A stretch of 64,000 nucleotides of DNA. Source: Arsenophonus sp052171895 (lineage in GTDB: Bacteria; Pseudomonadota; Gammaproteobacteria; Enterobacterales; Enterobacteriaceae). Position numbers and translations under genes: made by a program. The stretch spans positions 183,655 to 247,654 of the forward strand of contig JBQMRN010000004.1 of the NCBI GenBank assembly GCA_052171895.1, read 5' to 3'. A model generated the notes under the pieces. It ran no database searches. It saw only the letters and a list, made by a program, of their open reading frames with translations, and was not told where the DNA came from. Positions 51,993 to 62,948 of the stretch are shown here, in pieces. Every line of letters starts with the position of its first letter. Position 1 is the stretch's first letter.

Positions 51993-52498
51993 CAAAATTG
52001 ATCTAATTTCTAATTATTGAATAATTTAGAAAATTATTCAATAATTCATGTCCTTTAACGTCAGGCAGTAACTTCAAAAATAGCAGGTAAAGTTCTAGCA
52101 TCAATTACTAAATAATGGTAACGATTAACCTGTAATGTGCGATTTAATCCTTTAAAAATACCTTGTTGGTTATGATGAATTGCTGAGATGCCATACCATG
52201 CATTACTTCTCTCGCTTTAATAATATAAGCATCAAAAGCCTGACCAATCTGCTTGGTGGACAAGGCAAACACCTAAATTGGGATCCTATCGACAAAATAT
52301 GAAATTGTATTTAATGAAATACCCGCTTTATTATAAGTACATGGACCCGCTGAAATAACTAAATGTGTCAGTGCTAATTTTTTATCTCCGAGATAGTTAT
52401 TTCATCATTACGTTTAACTACAACATCAATCTCTAATTCAGACAGATATTGTAAAGGTTATAGGTAAACGAATCATAATTATCAATTATTAAAAGCAT
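51993..52498 (-). pseudogene. pabA: Aminodeoxychorismate synthase component II, decayed
   Basis: Remnant of the glutamine amidotransferase (187 residues) for p-aminobenzoate, a folate precursor. From ATG at 52498: 'MLLIIDNYDSFTYNLYNI', 'IVISAGPCTYNKAGISLNTI', 'VMHGMASQQ', 'IFKGLNRTLQVNRYHYLVI', 'ARTLPAIFEVTA' and a C-terminal 'GHELLNNF'. The nucleophile region 'GVCLGHQ' is garbled and the 'GVQFHPES' catalytic His part is deleted. Not in its E. coli neighbourhood. Confidence 0.88.
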
Positions 52499-52799
52499 AA
52501 TTAGCTATCTAAATAATTTTTATAGGAATAATTCTTTAATTCTGACCTTTCTTATTAAAGAAAAGTGTACAAAGATTGTTATACCATAATAATAACGTTG
52601 AGCTAACATACAATAACTGTAGAAAATAGCTTAAAAAAATTTATTAATTTTTCATTTTAATAAATAAACAAAATAATTATCAATTAGAATAATGATAAAT
52701 GATAATTATGAAGTATTATAAACTTCGTTATAATATTAATCATAAGGTTTTTAAATTATTTGATGTTATTCGGTAAATTTCACTAATATATTTACTTGC
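52499..52799. other. AT-rich gap
   Basis: No coding or RNA signal seen on either strand. Very AT-rich, between pabA and IS256 copy M. Confidence 0.4.
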
Positions 52800-54111
52800 G
52801 CGTTATGATTATTTCTAGTGTATGGTGTTTCGGAGATGCTGACGTATCGTATCATGCAAATTAATTTCATGAATAATTTCAACAACATAAAATGATGTTT
52901 CATGAAAAAAGTCTACCATACAGGTATCGTATCCGCGAAACTAGATATTACCTGTGATTCATTGCATAAACTCATTCATAACAATTATTTGCCACAGCAA
53001 AAATCATACAAATACTGGTATTGGTGATATTAAGGTTAAACTGCCTAAGGTCAAGAGATCGCAGCGGCAATGGAATATGCTTTAACAGCTCCTGCTACCG
53101 CTTTATCTGAAGCGTGCAAAAGCATCGAAAAGTTACTACTATGGCGTTACTTGCGAGTCATTTCCGGCGGTGATTTTAGGAAGCTCTGGAGGCTCTTCTT
53201 AGTGAAAAAGCACATTGTCTCTCTGCAGAGTACGTATATCATCATACTGAAATAGAAATAGCTTGAAGAGCACAACAGCCAATGGTGCCCTGTATGATTT
53301 AAGCGATACACGTTACGTTTATTTCTAGGCTGATGAAATATATAGTCCTGTCAGGAAAGATAATCGCCTTTACCTACTGGTCATTATTGGAGTCACAGAG
53401 GATAGACGTAAGGAGCTAGTTGTGGTCGAAAATGCTTATCGAGAGTCATAAGCTAATTTGACAAAACTTCTTAATGGCCTGCTAGCACCTACTTAACCTT
53501 ATTTTCAGGCTTACTACAGGAGACTATACCCTTGATTTTAAAATAAAATAACAAAGATATTTCTGGACATGCTGCAACAACCCTGTTGGGTACACAAAAC
53601 AGCTAATGTTCTGGCTTCACTCTCCAAATGCATGTAACCAAAAGTTAAGGTTGAGAGCTTGAGCTACGCGAGGTTTCTCTAACCAGAGAACAATAATGCC
53701 GCTAATAAAGCCCTTGATGTTTTGTTGGCAAGGTTTTCAGCGAAGTATCCTAAAGCAATGAAGAACTAGGAGAAAGATCAAGAAAAACTTGCTGGTATTC
53801 TACGACTTTCTATCAGAGCACTGGACGTCAATAAGAACGATGAATCTGATTAAATCGACTTTTGTTATACTGAGCCTACGAAGCCGATGCACGAAGAAGT
53901 GTGATTCGAAAAACAACCCTTTTAAAACAACCCTTTCAATGGTATTTAAGCTGCTACAGTCTGCTCAGAAAAGCTGTAAGCTGCTAATGGAATTTTGACC
54001 TGCTGTGACCCTAACAGTAAACAACGTCCAATTTAAGGATAGAGAACAGATTCACAAACCATCAGAGTCAAAGGTAGCCTAACCGTCATACACTAGATTT
54101 GCTAATAACTT
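52800..54111 (+). mobile_element. IS256-family copy M, about 100 bp shorter, decayed
   Basis: Both ends present (52800, 54111). About 100 bp are deleted near 52978 in the 5' part of the transposase. Visible codons: 'MEYALTAPATALSEACKSIE', 'VTEDRRKELVVVENAYRES', 'SEHWTSIRTMNLIKSTFVI'. A short duplication 'aaacaaccctttt' occurs at about 53915-53938. Confidence 0.86.
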
Positions 54112-54449
54112 TTTTAATCATTATTGAACTTAATTGAAGTAAAATGGGTTTTATTTTTATGTAAAATCCGACGTGCAATAACTTCACTAGAATGATTTTC
54201 TAATCCTTCTATCTTATATAAGATAATCATGATCTAATTGCTGCCATAAAGGTTTAAAAGCTTTATAAATATCGCTAAAGTCAATGACTTAGGCTGTTTG
54301 AGGATCACATTTAGCAATTAATTTTAATCTAACCATAAATTAGTGCCCCCTATCTATGTAACCGACCACATTTATGCCATGTGGGAACATGGAGTAGAGT
54401 CAATGGGTGTAGCTTCAAATTGAAAGTCTTTAAAAGTTGTTGCGCTTAT
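54112..54449 (-). pseudogene. queD: 6-carboxytetrahydropterin synthase, decayed
   Basis: Remnant of the 121-residue enzyme of queuosine (modified tRNA base) synthesis. On the minus strand the start codon is now ATA (54447-54449); then 'SATTFKDFQFEAT', 'MAKCGRLHR', 'WLLDFSD'-like, 'LDHDYLI', 'GLENHSSEVIAR' and 'IMIKE'. The first active-site His ('EAAHRL') is lost. queD lies near cysJIH and upstream of ftsB in E. coli; the cys genes between are missing here. Confidence 0.82.
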
Positions 54450-54905
54450 TGTGTACCACCCATCAATTGTATTAATGTAAAGATTTTATCTGAATGAGTG
54501 CATTTTATATTATAAGCTTTTGATTAATCTTAATATTTATATTAAATTAATTTAATCATTATTAAAAATAAGATATAAGTATATTACCTTATTACCTTAT
54601 TATCTTGTGTCATAACTTAATGAAGTCTAAAATAGAAAAAATAATTTTTTATTATAATTTTTATCTTTAAATAAAAAGCAGTTAAGTAATAAAACATTTT
54701 AAGTTGATCAACTTATTAGATAAAAAAAGAAACTTTTTTTTGACATGTAGCAGCTATACTTTGTCAATAGTAAGACTAGTTTGACTCTATTTCATATTTA
54801 TTTATGAATTTCTTTATTAATACTTATCTGTGATAATGGGAGATCCTCATAGCGTAAAGCGTAAATTGTGAGATGCTGAGTGAGTCTTGCAGGGGGAATG
54901 CTTCG
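54450..54905. other. Leader and promoter region of ftsB
   Basis: No gene. A TTGACA hexamer occurs at about 54740, but I find no well-spaced -10 box for it. Remnants of cysD/N/C, which stand here in E. coli, are not visible. Confidence 0.4.
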
Positions 54906-55196
54906 ATGCGTAAATTAGTCCTGATATTATTTGCATTGTTTTGCTGGTTACAATATTCACTATGGTTTGGTAAAAATGGTGTCCATGATTATTTACGTAT
55001 AAAAAGTGAAGTTGCAGCCCTAGAGACGTTGAACATGACATTTAAAGTACGCAATAAACGTTTATTTGCTGAGATAGATGATTTGAATCAGGGAGGTGAA
55101 GCTATTGAGGAGCGAGCTCGAGCTGAACTTGGTATGATTAAACCTGGAGAGTCTTTTTATCGAATAGTTAATAATAATTCACCCACTCATAAATGA
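54906..55196 (+). CDS. ftsB: Cell division protein FtsB
   Basis: Intact 96-residue divisome protein (E. coli 103). I choose the ATG at 54906 because the protein then begins 'MRKLVLILFALFCWLQYSLW', matching the family's short cytoplasmic start; an in-frame upstream start would add an unlikely 11 residues. One transmembrane helix (3-20) is followed by a leucine-zipper coiled coil ('LFAEIDDLNQGGEAIEERAR') and 'ELGMIKPGESFYRIV'. It forms the FtsQBL complex. First gene of ftsB-ispD-ispF. Confidence 0.95.
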   Translation: MRKLVLILFALFCWLQYSLWFGKNGVHDYLRIKSEVAALETLNMTFKVRNKRLFAEIDDLNQGGEAIEERARAELGMIKPGESFYRIVNNNSPTHK

Positions 55197-55285
55197 AATT
55201 TTAATTAATAATATTTTATTAGACTACAATTTATTTAATAATATTATGATAAAAATAGTAATTCATAAGAAAACAGTCTAGAACA

Positions 55286-56014
55286 ATGAATAAATTTATA
55301 TCTAATCATAAAATGCAGGTTGCTGCTTTAATACCTGCCGCCGGTATTGGTAGTCGGATGAAAGCTGATTGTCCTAAGCAATATCTGGAAGTAGCGGGAA
55401 AAACTATTATTGAGCATACCATATTTGCCTTACTTAAGCAGCCAAGAATTTCCAGAATTATTGTTTCGTTGAATAAAGATGATATCTTTTTTCATCAATT
55501 AGCGATTGCAAAAAATAAAAAAATAAAAACAGTTACTGGTGGTTATCAAAGGGCTGATTCAGTTTTGGCTGGACTGAATTATTTATCAGATAAATTACAG
55601 CTAGATTCCTGCTGGGTTTTAGTTCATGATGCAGCTAGACCTTGCTTACATCAAGGTGATTTAAATAGTATTATTCATTTTATTGATAGTAAGCAATCTT
55701 CTTATGGTGGTATTTTGGCAGCACCAGTAAGAGATACTATGAAACGTTCAGTTCAAGGGAAAATAGATATTAGTCATACTGTTGAACGAAATGAACTTTG
55801 GCATGCACTGACGCCACAATTTTTTCCTTTAGTTTTAATTAAAAACTGTTTGACTCAAGCATTAGCGCAAAAAGCGGTAATTACCGATGAGGCTTCGGCG
55901 CTTGAATATTGCGGTTACCATCCTCAATTGCTGGAAGGTAGAGTTAATAATTTAAAGGTTACTGAACCAGAAGATTTAATGTTAGCAGAATTCTATCTTT
56001 CCCGTGCTTTATAA
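55286..56014 (+). CDS. ispD: 2-C-methyl-D-erythritol 4-phosphate cytidylyltransferase
   Basis: Intact 242-residue enzyme (E. coli 236), third step of the MEP isoprenoid pathway, joining CTP and MEP. The nucleotide-binding signature 'PAAGIGSRMKADCPKQYL' carries Arg24 and Lys31, equivalent to E. coli Arg20 and Lys27. Also 'VLVHDAARPCL', 'GGILAAPVRDTMK', 'TVERNELWHALTPQ' and 'VTEPEDLMLAEFYL'. ispF starts 23 bp after. Confidence 0.96.
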   Translation: MNKFISNHKMQVAALIPAAGIGSRMKADCPKQYLEVAGKTIIEHTIFALLKQPRISRIIVSLNKDDIFFHQLAIAKNKKIKTVTGGYQRADSVLAGLNYLSDKLQLDSCWVLVHDAARPCLHQGDLNSIIHFIDSKQSSYGGILAAPVRDTMKRSVQGKIDISHTVERNELWHALTPQFFPLVLIKNCLTQALAQKAVITDEASALEYCGYHPQLLEGRVNNLKVTEPEDLMLAEFYLSRAL

Positions 56015-56037
56015 GACTATTGTTAGGAGTATCAATC

Positions 56038-56550
56038 ATGCGGATTGGACATGGATTTGATGTACACCAATTTGGTGGAGATGGCCCAATTACAATGTGT
56101 GGAGTAAAAATTCTCCATGAACAAGGATTAATAGCGCATTCCGATGGTGATGTCGCCTTACATGCACTGATAGATGCTATTCTTGGTGCAGTAGCATTAG
56201 GCGATATCGGTAAACTTTTTCCTGATACCGATCCAGCTTTTAAAGATCTAGATAGTCGCAGTTTATTACGTGAAGCGTATTCGCAGGTCCTGAAAAAAGG
56301 ATATTGGATCAGTAATCTTGATATCACAATTATTGCTCAAGTACCAAAAATGCTCCCATATATTGCTGATATGCGCAAAAATATAGCAGATGATCTAGGT
56401 TGCCACATTGATGATGTCAATCTTAAGACTACTACGACGGAGAAACTTGGATTTATTGGTAGAAAAGAAGGCATTGCTTGTGCAGCAGTGGCTTTATTAG
56501 TAAAGGATAATAGTCATGATAGTGACAGCACTTCAGTAGCGGCATGGTAA
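56038..56550 (+). CDS. ispF: 2-C-methyl-D-erythritol 2,4-cyclodiphosphate synthase
   Basis: Intact enzyme of the MEP pathway that makes the cyclic diphosphate. Start at 56038 ('MRIGHGFDVHQF') after AGGAG; an in-frame codon at 56020 is less likely. Zinc ligands Asp8, His10 and His42 ('DGDVALHALIDAILGA') are present, as is 'TTTEKLGFIGRKEGIA'. It has 170 residues against 159 in E. coli: the last ~10 ('HDSDSTSVAAW') come from the start of the dead truD, so the original stop seems to have been lost. Confidence 0.95.
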   Translation: MRIGHGFDVHQFGGDGPITMCGVKILHEQGLIAHSDGDVALHALIDAILGAVALGDIGKLFPDTDPAFKDLDSRSLLREAYSQVLKKGYWISNLDITIIAQVPKMLPYIADMRKNIADDLGCHIDDVNLKTTTTEKLGFIGRKEGIACAAVALLVKDNSHDSDSTSVAAW

Positions 56551-57079
56551 AGCAGTAGCACAAGCGCAAGCAGAGCAATAAAATTACCGGTTGAAGATTT
56601 TATTGTGCCTGAAAATCTGGTGTTTTTACCTGAAGGTAAGGCTGAAGACTTGATGGTATATGTTAGAAAAAGGCCTGTAATACTTATTTGTAGCCTTTAG
56701 ACGAGCCAACTTGATTTGTTGGTATTTTCCCATATACTATCAATAATTATGCTGAATTAAAAGATCTGGAGTCAGTAACTAAACAGTGCTTTTATTTCCA
56801 TTTATCAGCTAAGGAAGAATCCTGATTTTAGCCAGTTTTTAGTAGCGGGGAGAGGAGATGCTGGATGATGCAAAATTTGCTAGTAAAATTACAAAAACGT
56901 AAATTACGTATCGGTTCATTAAAAGGTAATGATTTTGACCTAGCTATTTTGGTGAGCAGCGTTTTGGTCTAGCAGGTAATTATCTTGTACAAGCTGAGTG
57001 TTAACCAAAAGATAAAATTGAAGTTAAACAGCGTAAAAAAAGTAGTTTTTATCTCCATGCAGTTCGGAGAGTTATATTA
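56516..57079 (+). pseudogene. truD: tRNA pseudouridine synthase TruD, 5' part
   Basis: Remnant of the enzyme making pseudouridine-13 in tRNA-Glu. It starts at the ATG at 56516, inside the ispF end: 'RHGKAVAQAQAE', 'VEDFIVPENLVFLPEGKAED', 'FVAFRRANLICW'-like, 'KLQKRKLRIGSLKGNDFDL', 'GEQRFGLAGNYLVQAE' and 'SSFYLHAVRRVI'. The first stop is codon 8. An IS1595 copy interrupts it at about 57080, and it resumes at 58139. Order ftsB-ispD-ispF-truD as in E. coli. Confidence 0.9.
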
Positions 57080-58138
57080 ATTTGTCTATGTTGCTAAAGG
57101 TTGTTTTGTTGATAGCAATCCCTTCTTCTGTTATGAAGAATTTTGCTACAGAGCTTGCTATGAAAAAGCAAGAAGTCATAAATATGTGAAAGATACTCTT
57201 TACTCACTCTCTGTCAACATAAAAGTCCCTCTCATTAAGAGAGGAACGGCAATAATCTATCAGATGATCTTGATTTATGCATTGAAGCAACTCACTCCGC
57301 TTTATCCTGTCCATATTATCACAGTGAACAGGTTAACTGCTTAGGGAGGGATATTCATTAGGGTTACAGAGATATCGTCGAAAAATCCTAGATTGCAAGA
57401 AAACATTTAACAATCTTACTAGAAGTCCTCTAGTAAAACTATATCACAAGGATAAATGGTTTAGTTATTTGACAATGTATCTTGAATAGATTCACTTTAC
57501 GGGAATCAGCGAAATAAATAGGCATTAATTTAAAAACAGCGTTTAGAATGGCATCACTGCTTCCTTCCTTCAGCGGCGAGAGCCAATATAAATGCAGTAA
57601 GTGGATATTGTTGAAGTCGATGAAATATTTTTCCTGAATCCTTTAAATTGAAGGATTTATATCTCACATAGAAAAATCTAGAAAACGCAGGATAGGAGGA
57701 GATAAAAGGAAAGAACGAATCCTGGTCTTAATCACACGAGATCGACAGGCTCATGTGAGCGATAAGATTTTTGAAGAGTTTAATAAGAGTATATTAGCCA
57801 TTTTCTTGAGCCGATCATAGATAAAGAGTCCACATTTTGCTCGGATGTGGGAGCTAAATGCTATAAAACCTTTTTCAGGGATCATGAAATTAGTACCAGC
57901 GGCTAATAAGGTTGGATAATTAGAGAGTTATTGGTAAGGGAGAATTTTACATTCAAACTGTGAACAGTTATATCAGCTGATTAAAAAGATGGGTGAATAT
58001 ATTCCATGGTGTATGGTCTTTTATTTACCGAATTATCTAGCCAAGAGATGATTATTTAAAACCACAACAATTGAAATACAGAGATGATGGCTACAAATTG
58101 CTCTGCAAGCAAAGAAAAATAATCTTTGCCAACAAAAC
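57080..58138 (+). mobile_element. IS1595-family copy, full length, decayed
   Basis: About 1.06 kb inserted in truD. The ends ('tgttgctaaaggttgttttg' at the left, complement of 'aataatctttgccaacaaaa' at the right) are inverted repeats. Inside: zinc-ribbon remnants, 'NNLTRSPLVKLYHKDKWFSY', 'VDIVEVDEIFF', 'GGDKRKERILVL', 'FLEPIIDKESTFCSDVGAKC' and 'YISRLKRWVNIFHGVWSFIY' with 'LPNYLAKR'. No open frame. Confidence 0.85.
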
Positions 58139-58420
58139 AACATAACCTTAATTTTTATGTCAGTGAACATATGCTTAATAATAAAGTATCTCAGATAATG
58201 GACAGTGATGTTATCTAATTAACAGGTAGTGCTAGTAGGTTTCTTGCTAAGAATGAAGAGTTATCTCAATTACTAAGATTGCAGAGGCTAGCGAAATTTA
58301 AATTACCGCTCCAAACTATATGCTGAAAAGAATTATGAACTCAATCAGAAGCAAAATTATTTGAACAATAATATTTTAATCTATTTTTCTATTTTATTGC
58401 CACTCCTGCATGCTGCAGGA
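58139..58420 (+). pseudogene. truD: TruD, 3' part
   Basis: Continuation of truD after the IS1595 copy: 'NFYVSEHMLNNKVSQIMDSD', 'LTGSASRFLAKNEELSQL' and 'ITAPNYMLKRIMNSIRSK', which follow the '[20 protein letters not shown]' part of E. coli TruD. The last ~80 residues are not recognisable. Confidence 0.8.
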
Positions 58421-58520
58421 ATAAATTTTGTTTGATAAGCGATCATTGTTATTTCACAGAAAATGTATTGAAAATGCTTAGATATCTCACATATCGGAAG
58501 ATATGTATCTTTTTTTTGTT

Positions 58521-58640
58521 ATGTTGCTAAAGGTTATTGCTTTGCTCGCAAAGTAATTTGTAGCCATCTCTGTATTTCAATTGTTATGGTTTTAAATAAT
58601 CTTCTTCAGGCCAGATAATTCGGTAAATAAAAGACCCTAG
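58521..58640 (-). mobile_element. IS1595-family fragment, 3' end
   Basis: 120 bp: the 3' terminal region ('gttatgttgctaaaggttat') and the last codons 'FYLPNYLAWRRLFKTI' on the minus strand. IS256 copy N starts at 58641 and cuts it off. Confidence 0.78.
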
Positions 58641-60023
58641 GAGTTATTAGCAAATCTGGTATATGGAGGGCCAGGATGCTAGCTTCCACTCTTTGATGCT
58701 TCATAAATCTGTTCTTCATCCTTAAATTAGATTTTGTTTATCCCAGGGTTAAAACAGGTCAAATCTCCTTTAGCCGGTTCCAGATTTTCTTAGCAAACAA
58801 TAGCACCTTAAATACTATTAAAAGGGTTTTTTCTCAAACTACAGTTTTTTGGTGTTGACTTCCGTAGCCTCAGTGTTGCAAAAGCCGATTCAATTGAATT
58901 CGCGTTCTTATTGACGTCCACTGCTCTAATGGGAAGTCGTAGACTGCCACCAGTTCTTATCGATCTTTCTCTAGCTTCTTCTTTATCGCTGCATGATACT
59001 TTGCTGAAAACATTGCCAACAAAACATCAAGGGCGTTATTAGCGGCATCGCGGGTCTCTCTGCTAGTTAACCCCCACCGTAGTTTTAGCCTTAACTTTCA
59101 GTTGTATGCCTTTAGAAAGTGAAGCCAACACATTAGCTGTTCTATGTACCAAACAGCGTTGGTACTGCGTGTCTGGGGATATCTTTGCATTGCATTTTAA
59201 AAATCAAGACTATTGTTTCCTGTAGCAGGCCTGGCAGATACGGTTAAGCTCCACGCGCTCCGCATGGAATTGAAAAGTTTGCCCCAGAGTTCGCTTCTGA
59301 TTCTCGATACCATCACGTCCATGCTTAGTGACGCTGATAATGAACAGCAGGAAAAGGCAATCATCTTGCCTGACAAGACGGTGGTATATGGCATCGGTCA
59401 AGAAATAAAGGTAGCGCGTATCGATTAAATCGCGCAGGCAGCATTGTTTTTACTCTTCATGAGCCATTGCTGTTTTAGTCCTCCTGATAGGACAAAGAGG
59501 CCATGTGGTTTTTTATTAAAAAGCAGCTCTCAGTGCTTTATGAAAATCACCGGTGGATATGCTTCGCAGGTACAGCCATGGTAGCAACTCTTTGAGTCTT
59601 TTCGCACGCTTCAGATAAAGCACTAGGAATGAGCTGTTGAATATATTCCGTTGCTGTTGCGATATACCCCTGACATTAGGCAGTTAAATATTAACATTTT
59701 CAATACTAATCTGTATAGTGTTTGCTGTAGAAAATAATCATTACGGACGAAGCATGACGCCAGTGTCGACAAGGCGGCGTTCAAGCATGTTATCGTAGCA
59801 TGGCTTTGAGCTCAGCATCAAAGTAGGTGGCTATTAGCTGCCTGGCAGCATTACGGATAAGTTCATGCAAGGGATCACAGGTAATATCTGGTTTCGCGGA
59901 TATCTGTATGGTAGATTTTTCATGGCATATCATCTCTCTGTTATTGAAATCATTCACAAAATTAATTAGCATGGATAATGCCACCATCTCTGAAATCCAA
60001 TACACCAGAAATGAACATAACTC
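58641..60023 (-). mobile_element. IS256-family copy N, full length, decayed
   Basis: 1.38 kb, minus strand, both terminal repeats present (58641 and 60023). The 5' part still reads 'FNNREMICHEKSTIQISAKP' and 'DITCDPLHELIRNAARQLIA' (59790-60005, 71 open codons), the best kept N-terminus in the window. Stops follow. Confidence 0.88.
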
Positions 60024-60347
60024 CCTTCATGAACATGAAGGCCTGTATCCCTTTTCCTAGCGCTAAGCCTTCTAATTGCTGGGTAAATAATAAACCAAAT
60101 TTTATTGTTGTAATCTTAATTTCACTGGAAGGCTGCAAGATTACCCGTTATTTTTGCAGTAATCATCTGCATTGAGACTGTAATTGTATTGCCTAAAAAA
60201 TTGTAGTAAAAATATCCTTACAATAAGTAACATCATTTTCAATTTCATATATTAATCTTTGTTATGATTTAAAATAGCGACGATAAGTAAACTAAAATTA
60301 GGCTACTAAAATCAGTAGTCTTGTTTATGGATATAAAAGAATAAATT
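60024..60347. other. Gap downstream of topA with a weak terminator
   Basis: No gene; cysB, which follows topA in E. coli, is not recognisable. At about 60301-60322 a short stem ('ggctact...agtagtc') on the minus strand after the topA stop is followed by 'aatttt' and may terminate topA. Confidence 0.4.
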
Positions 60348-62948
60348 TTATTTATTCTTTTCTATCCATTTTCCATCGATATAAAATGCATTCCAGCTAG
60401 TAGGTTTACCATTTTTTTCTGAGGAAACATATTGTTGTTTAGTCTTACGACTAAATCTAACAATCGTTTTATTGCCATTAGGATCTACCGATGGCGCCAG
60501 GGTTAAATAGCTAAATTTAGGTGGCAGACGATTTTTAAAACGCATTAATTCTTCAATCAATGGTGCGCGGGTCTCTCTTGATTTTGGAAAAGAGTTAGCG
60601 GCTAAAAATATTCCCGCCGCTCCATCTCTTAATACAAAGTAAGCATTAGATTTTTCACAAATTAATTCCGGCAGTGGAATAGGATCTTCTTTAGGCGGAG
60701 ACACTTCACCACTCTTTAAAATCTTGCGAGTATTTTTACAACCCTCATTTTTACATCCCATATATTTTCCAAATCGCCCAATTTTCAGATGCATTTCTGA
60801 GCTACACTTATCACATTCAACAACCAGTCGATCATAACCTTTAATTCGGAATTCACCTTCTTCAACCTCATAACCATTACATACAGGATTATTACCACAT
60901 ACATATAATTTATATTTATTATTAATAATATAACTATCCATTGCTGTGCTACATTTATGGCATCGCCGGCGGGCTCGCAAAGCATGCGTTTCCACATCCT
61001 CCTCTTTGCCTACAAGAATATTCGATAATTCATTCTCAGGAATTAAATTAATTGTTTTTTTGCAACATTTTTTTGCTGGTAAGGTATAACCAGAGCATCC
61101 CAGAAAAACACCAGTAGAAGCAGTTCTAATTCCCATTTTTCGGTGACAATCCGGACATTCAATCGATGTTAATACCATCGGATTGTGACGCATACCTCCT
61201 TCCTCGGGTGCCTTATTTGCGCTTTGGAGCTGCTCGGTAAAAGCAGCAAAAAATTCATCTAATATACTCTTCCAGTTGATACGATTTTCTGCTATCAAGT
61301 CAAGCTGATCTTCCATTCGAGCAGTAAAATCATAGTCCATTAACTCACTAAAATTTTCATCTAGCCGATCTGTAACTATTTCACCTATTTTTTCAGCATA
61401 AAATCGGCGATTTTCAATTTTTACATAGCCCCGATCTTGGATAGTTGAAATAATAACTGGATAGGTTGATGGCCGGCCAATGCTACGTTTTTCGAGTTCT
61501 CTTACCAGTGATGCTTCGCTAAAACGGGCAGGAGGTTTAGTAAAGTGTTGGCTAGAAGACAATTTATTTAATTCAAGCTGACTACCAACTTTTACCATTG
61601 GTAATGTTTTATCTTCATCACCTCTACGCAATGTAGGTATAACTTTTGCCCAGCCATCAAAACGCAAAATATGCCTTTTAGCCTTCAATTCAAAATCTCC
61701 AGCTTTGACGGTTAATGTCATTGAGTCAAATTCTGTCGGTGTCATTTGACAAGCAACAAATTGGTTCCAAATCAGCTGATAGAGTTTTTTAGCATCCGCT
61801 TCTATTTTTTTTAGAACATCAACACCAATGTCAATATTAGAAGGCCGAATAGCTTCATGGGCTTCCTGAGAACTTTTTTGATTGGTATAGATATTTGGTT
61901 GTTTAGGTAAGTATTTTTTACCAAATTTATGGTCAATATAATTGCGGGCCATGCTTAAAGCGTCCTCACTCAAACTAGTTGAGTCAGTACGCATATAGGT
62001 AATATAACCTGCTTCATAAAGCCGCTGTGCCAGCATCATGGTTTTTTTAACACTAAAGCCAAGACGTGTACTTGCCACTTGTTGCAGAGTTGAGGTAATA
62101 AAAGGGGCGCTTGGTTTACTAATGGTTGGACGATCTTCACGATCTGATACCTGGTAATGTGCATTTTTTAATAATGTAACGGCAGCATTAATTTGTGCTT
62201 TGGTGACTGGCTTAAACAGGTTACTCTTTTCGTGTGTCACTTCCATTTGAATTAATGCTGTATCAACAGTCAATAAATCGGTATGAAGCTGCCAATACTC
62301 TTGTGGGACAAATGCTTTAATTTCGCGTTCTCGTTCAACAATTAGACGTACAGCGACTGACTGAACACGACCGGCAGAAAGGCCGCGAGCAATTTTTTTC
62401 CATAATAACGGTGAAACCATATAACCAACAACCCGATCTAAAAAACGCCGAGCTTGTTGAGCATTAACACGATCAATATTTAATTCACCAGGATTATTGA
62501 AAGCTTGCTTAATAGCATTTTTAGTAATTTCATTAAAAACTACTCGACTAAAGCGCTGATTATCGCCGCCAATTACTTCTCGTAAATGCCAGGCAATCGC
62601 TTCTCCTTCACGATCGAGATCCGTTGCCAGATAGATATGCTCAGCATCAGAAGCTAACGATCTTAATTCAGCAACTAGTTTTTCTTTGCCAGGTAAAATT
62701 TGATAATTCGCTTCCCACCCATGATATGGGTCAACTCCCATTCGATTTACAAGCGCCTCATATTCATTTTTTTTTACTTTTTTAACCTTGTTGGCTGTAT
62801 TTGTATTCTTTTGTGATCTGGAACTACCACTTTTTGTTAAATCACGTATATGCCCTACGCTACTTTTAACAACATAGTTATTACCAAGATATTTATTGAT
62901 CGTCTTGGCTTTTGCCGGGGACTCCACAATAACAAGAGCTTTACCCAT
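60348..62948 (-). CDS. topA: DNA topoisomerase I
   Basis: Intact 866-residue type IA topoisomerase (E. coli 865) that relaxes negative supercoils. TOPRIM residues Glu9 and Asp110-x-Asp112-x-Glu114 ('YLATDLDREGEAIAWHL'), active-site Tyr318 ('GYITYMRTDSTSLS'), and three C-terminal Cys4 zinc fingers ('CPDCHRKM', 'CHKCSTAM', 'CDKCSSEM') are all present. A Lys-rich insert follows residue 40. No partner genes nearby. Confidence 0.97.
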   Translation of the reverse strand: MGKALVIVESPAKAKTINKYLGNNYVVKSSVGHIRDLTKSGSSRSQKNTNTANKVKKVKKNEYEALVNRMGVDPYHGWEANYQILPGKEKLVAELRSLASDAEHIYLATDLDREGEAIAWHLREVIGGDNQRFSRVVFNEITKNAIKQAFNNPGELNIDRVNAQQARRFLDRVVGYMVSPLLWKKIARGLSAGRVQSVAVRLIVEREREIKAFVPQEYWQLHTDLLTVDTALIQMEVTHEKSNLFKPVTKAQINAAVTLLKNAHYQVSDREDRPTISKPSAPFITSTLQQVASTRLGFSVKKTMMLAQRLYEAGYITYMRTDSTSLSEDALSMARNYIDHKFGKKYLPKQPNIYTNQKSSQEAHEAIRPSNIDIGVDVLKKIEADAKKLYQLIWNQFVACQMTPTEFDSMTLTVKAGDFELKAKRHILRFDGWAKVIPTLRRGDEDKTLPMVKVGSQLELNKLSSSQHFTKPPARFSEASLVRELEKRSIGRPSTYPVIISTIQDRGYVKIENRRFYAEKIGEIVTDRLDENFSELMDYDFTARMEDQLDLIAENRINWKSILDEFFAAFTEQLQSANKAPEEGGMRHNPMVLTSIECPDCHRKMGIRTASTGVFLGCSGYTLPAKKCCKKTINLIPENELSNILVGKEEDVETHALRARRRCHKCSTAMDSYIINNKYKLYVCGNNPVCNGYEVEEGEFRIKGYDRLVVECDKCSSEMHLKIGRFGKYMGCKNEGCKNTRKILKSGEVSPPKEDPIPLPELICEKSNAYFVLRDGAAGIFLAANSFPKSRETRAPLIEELMRFKNRLPPKFSYLTLAPSVDPNGNKTIVRFSRKTKQQYVSSEKNGKPTSWNAFYIDGKWIEKNK

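Noticed and set aside
56020..56037. Upstream start of ispF adding six residues
   Set aside because: The ATG at 56038 has an AGGAG site and gives the standard 'MRIGHGFDVH' N-terminus.
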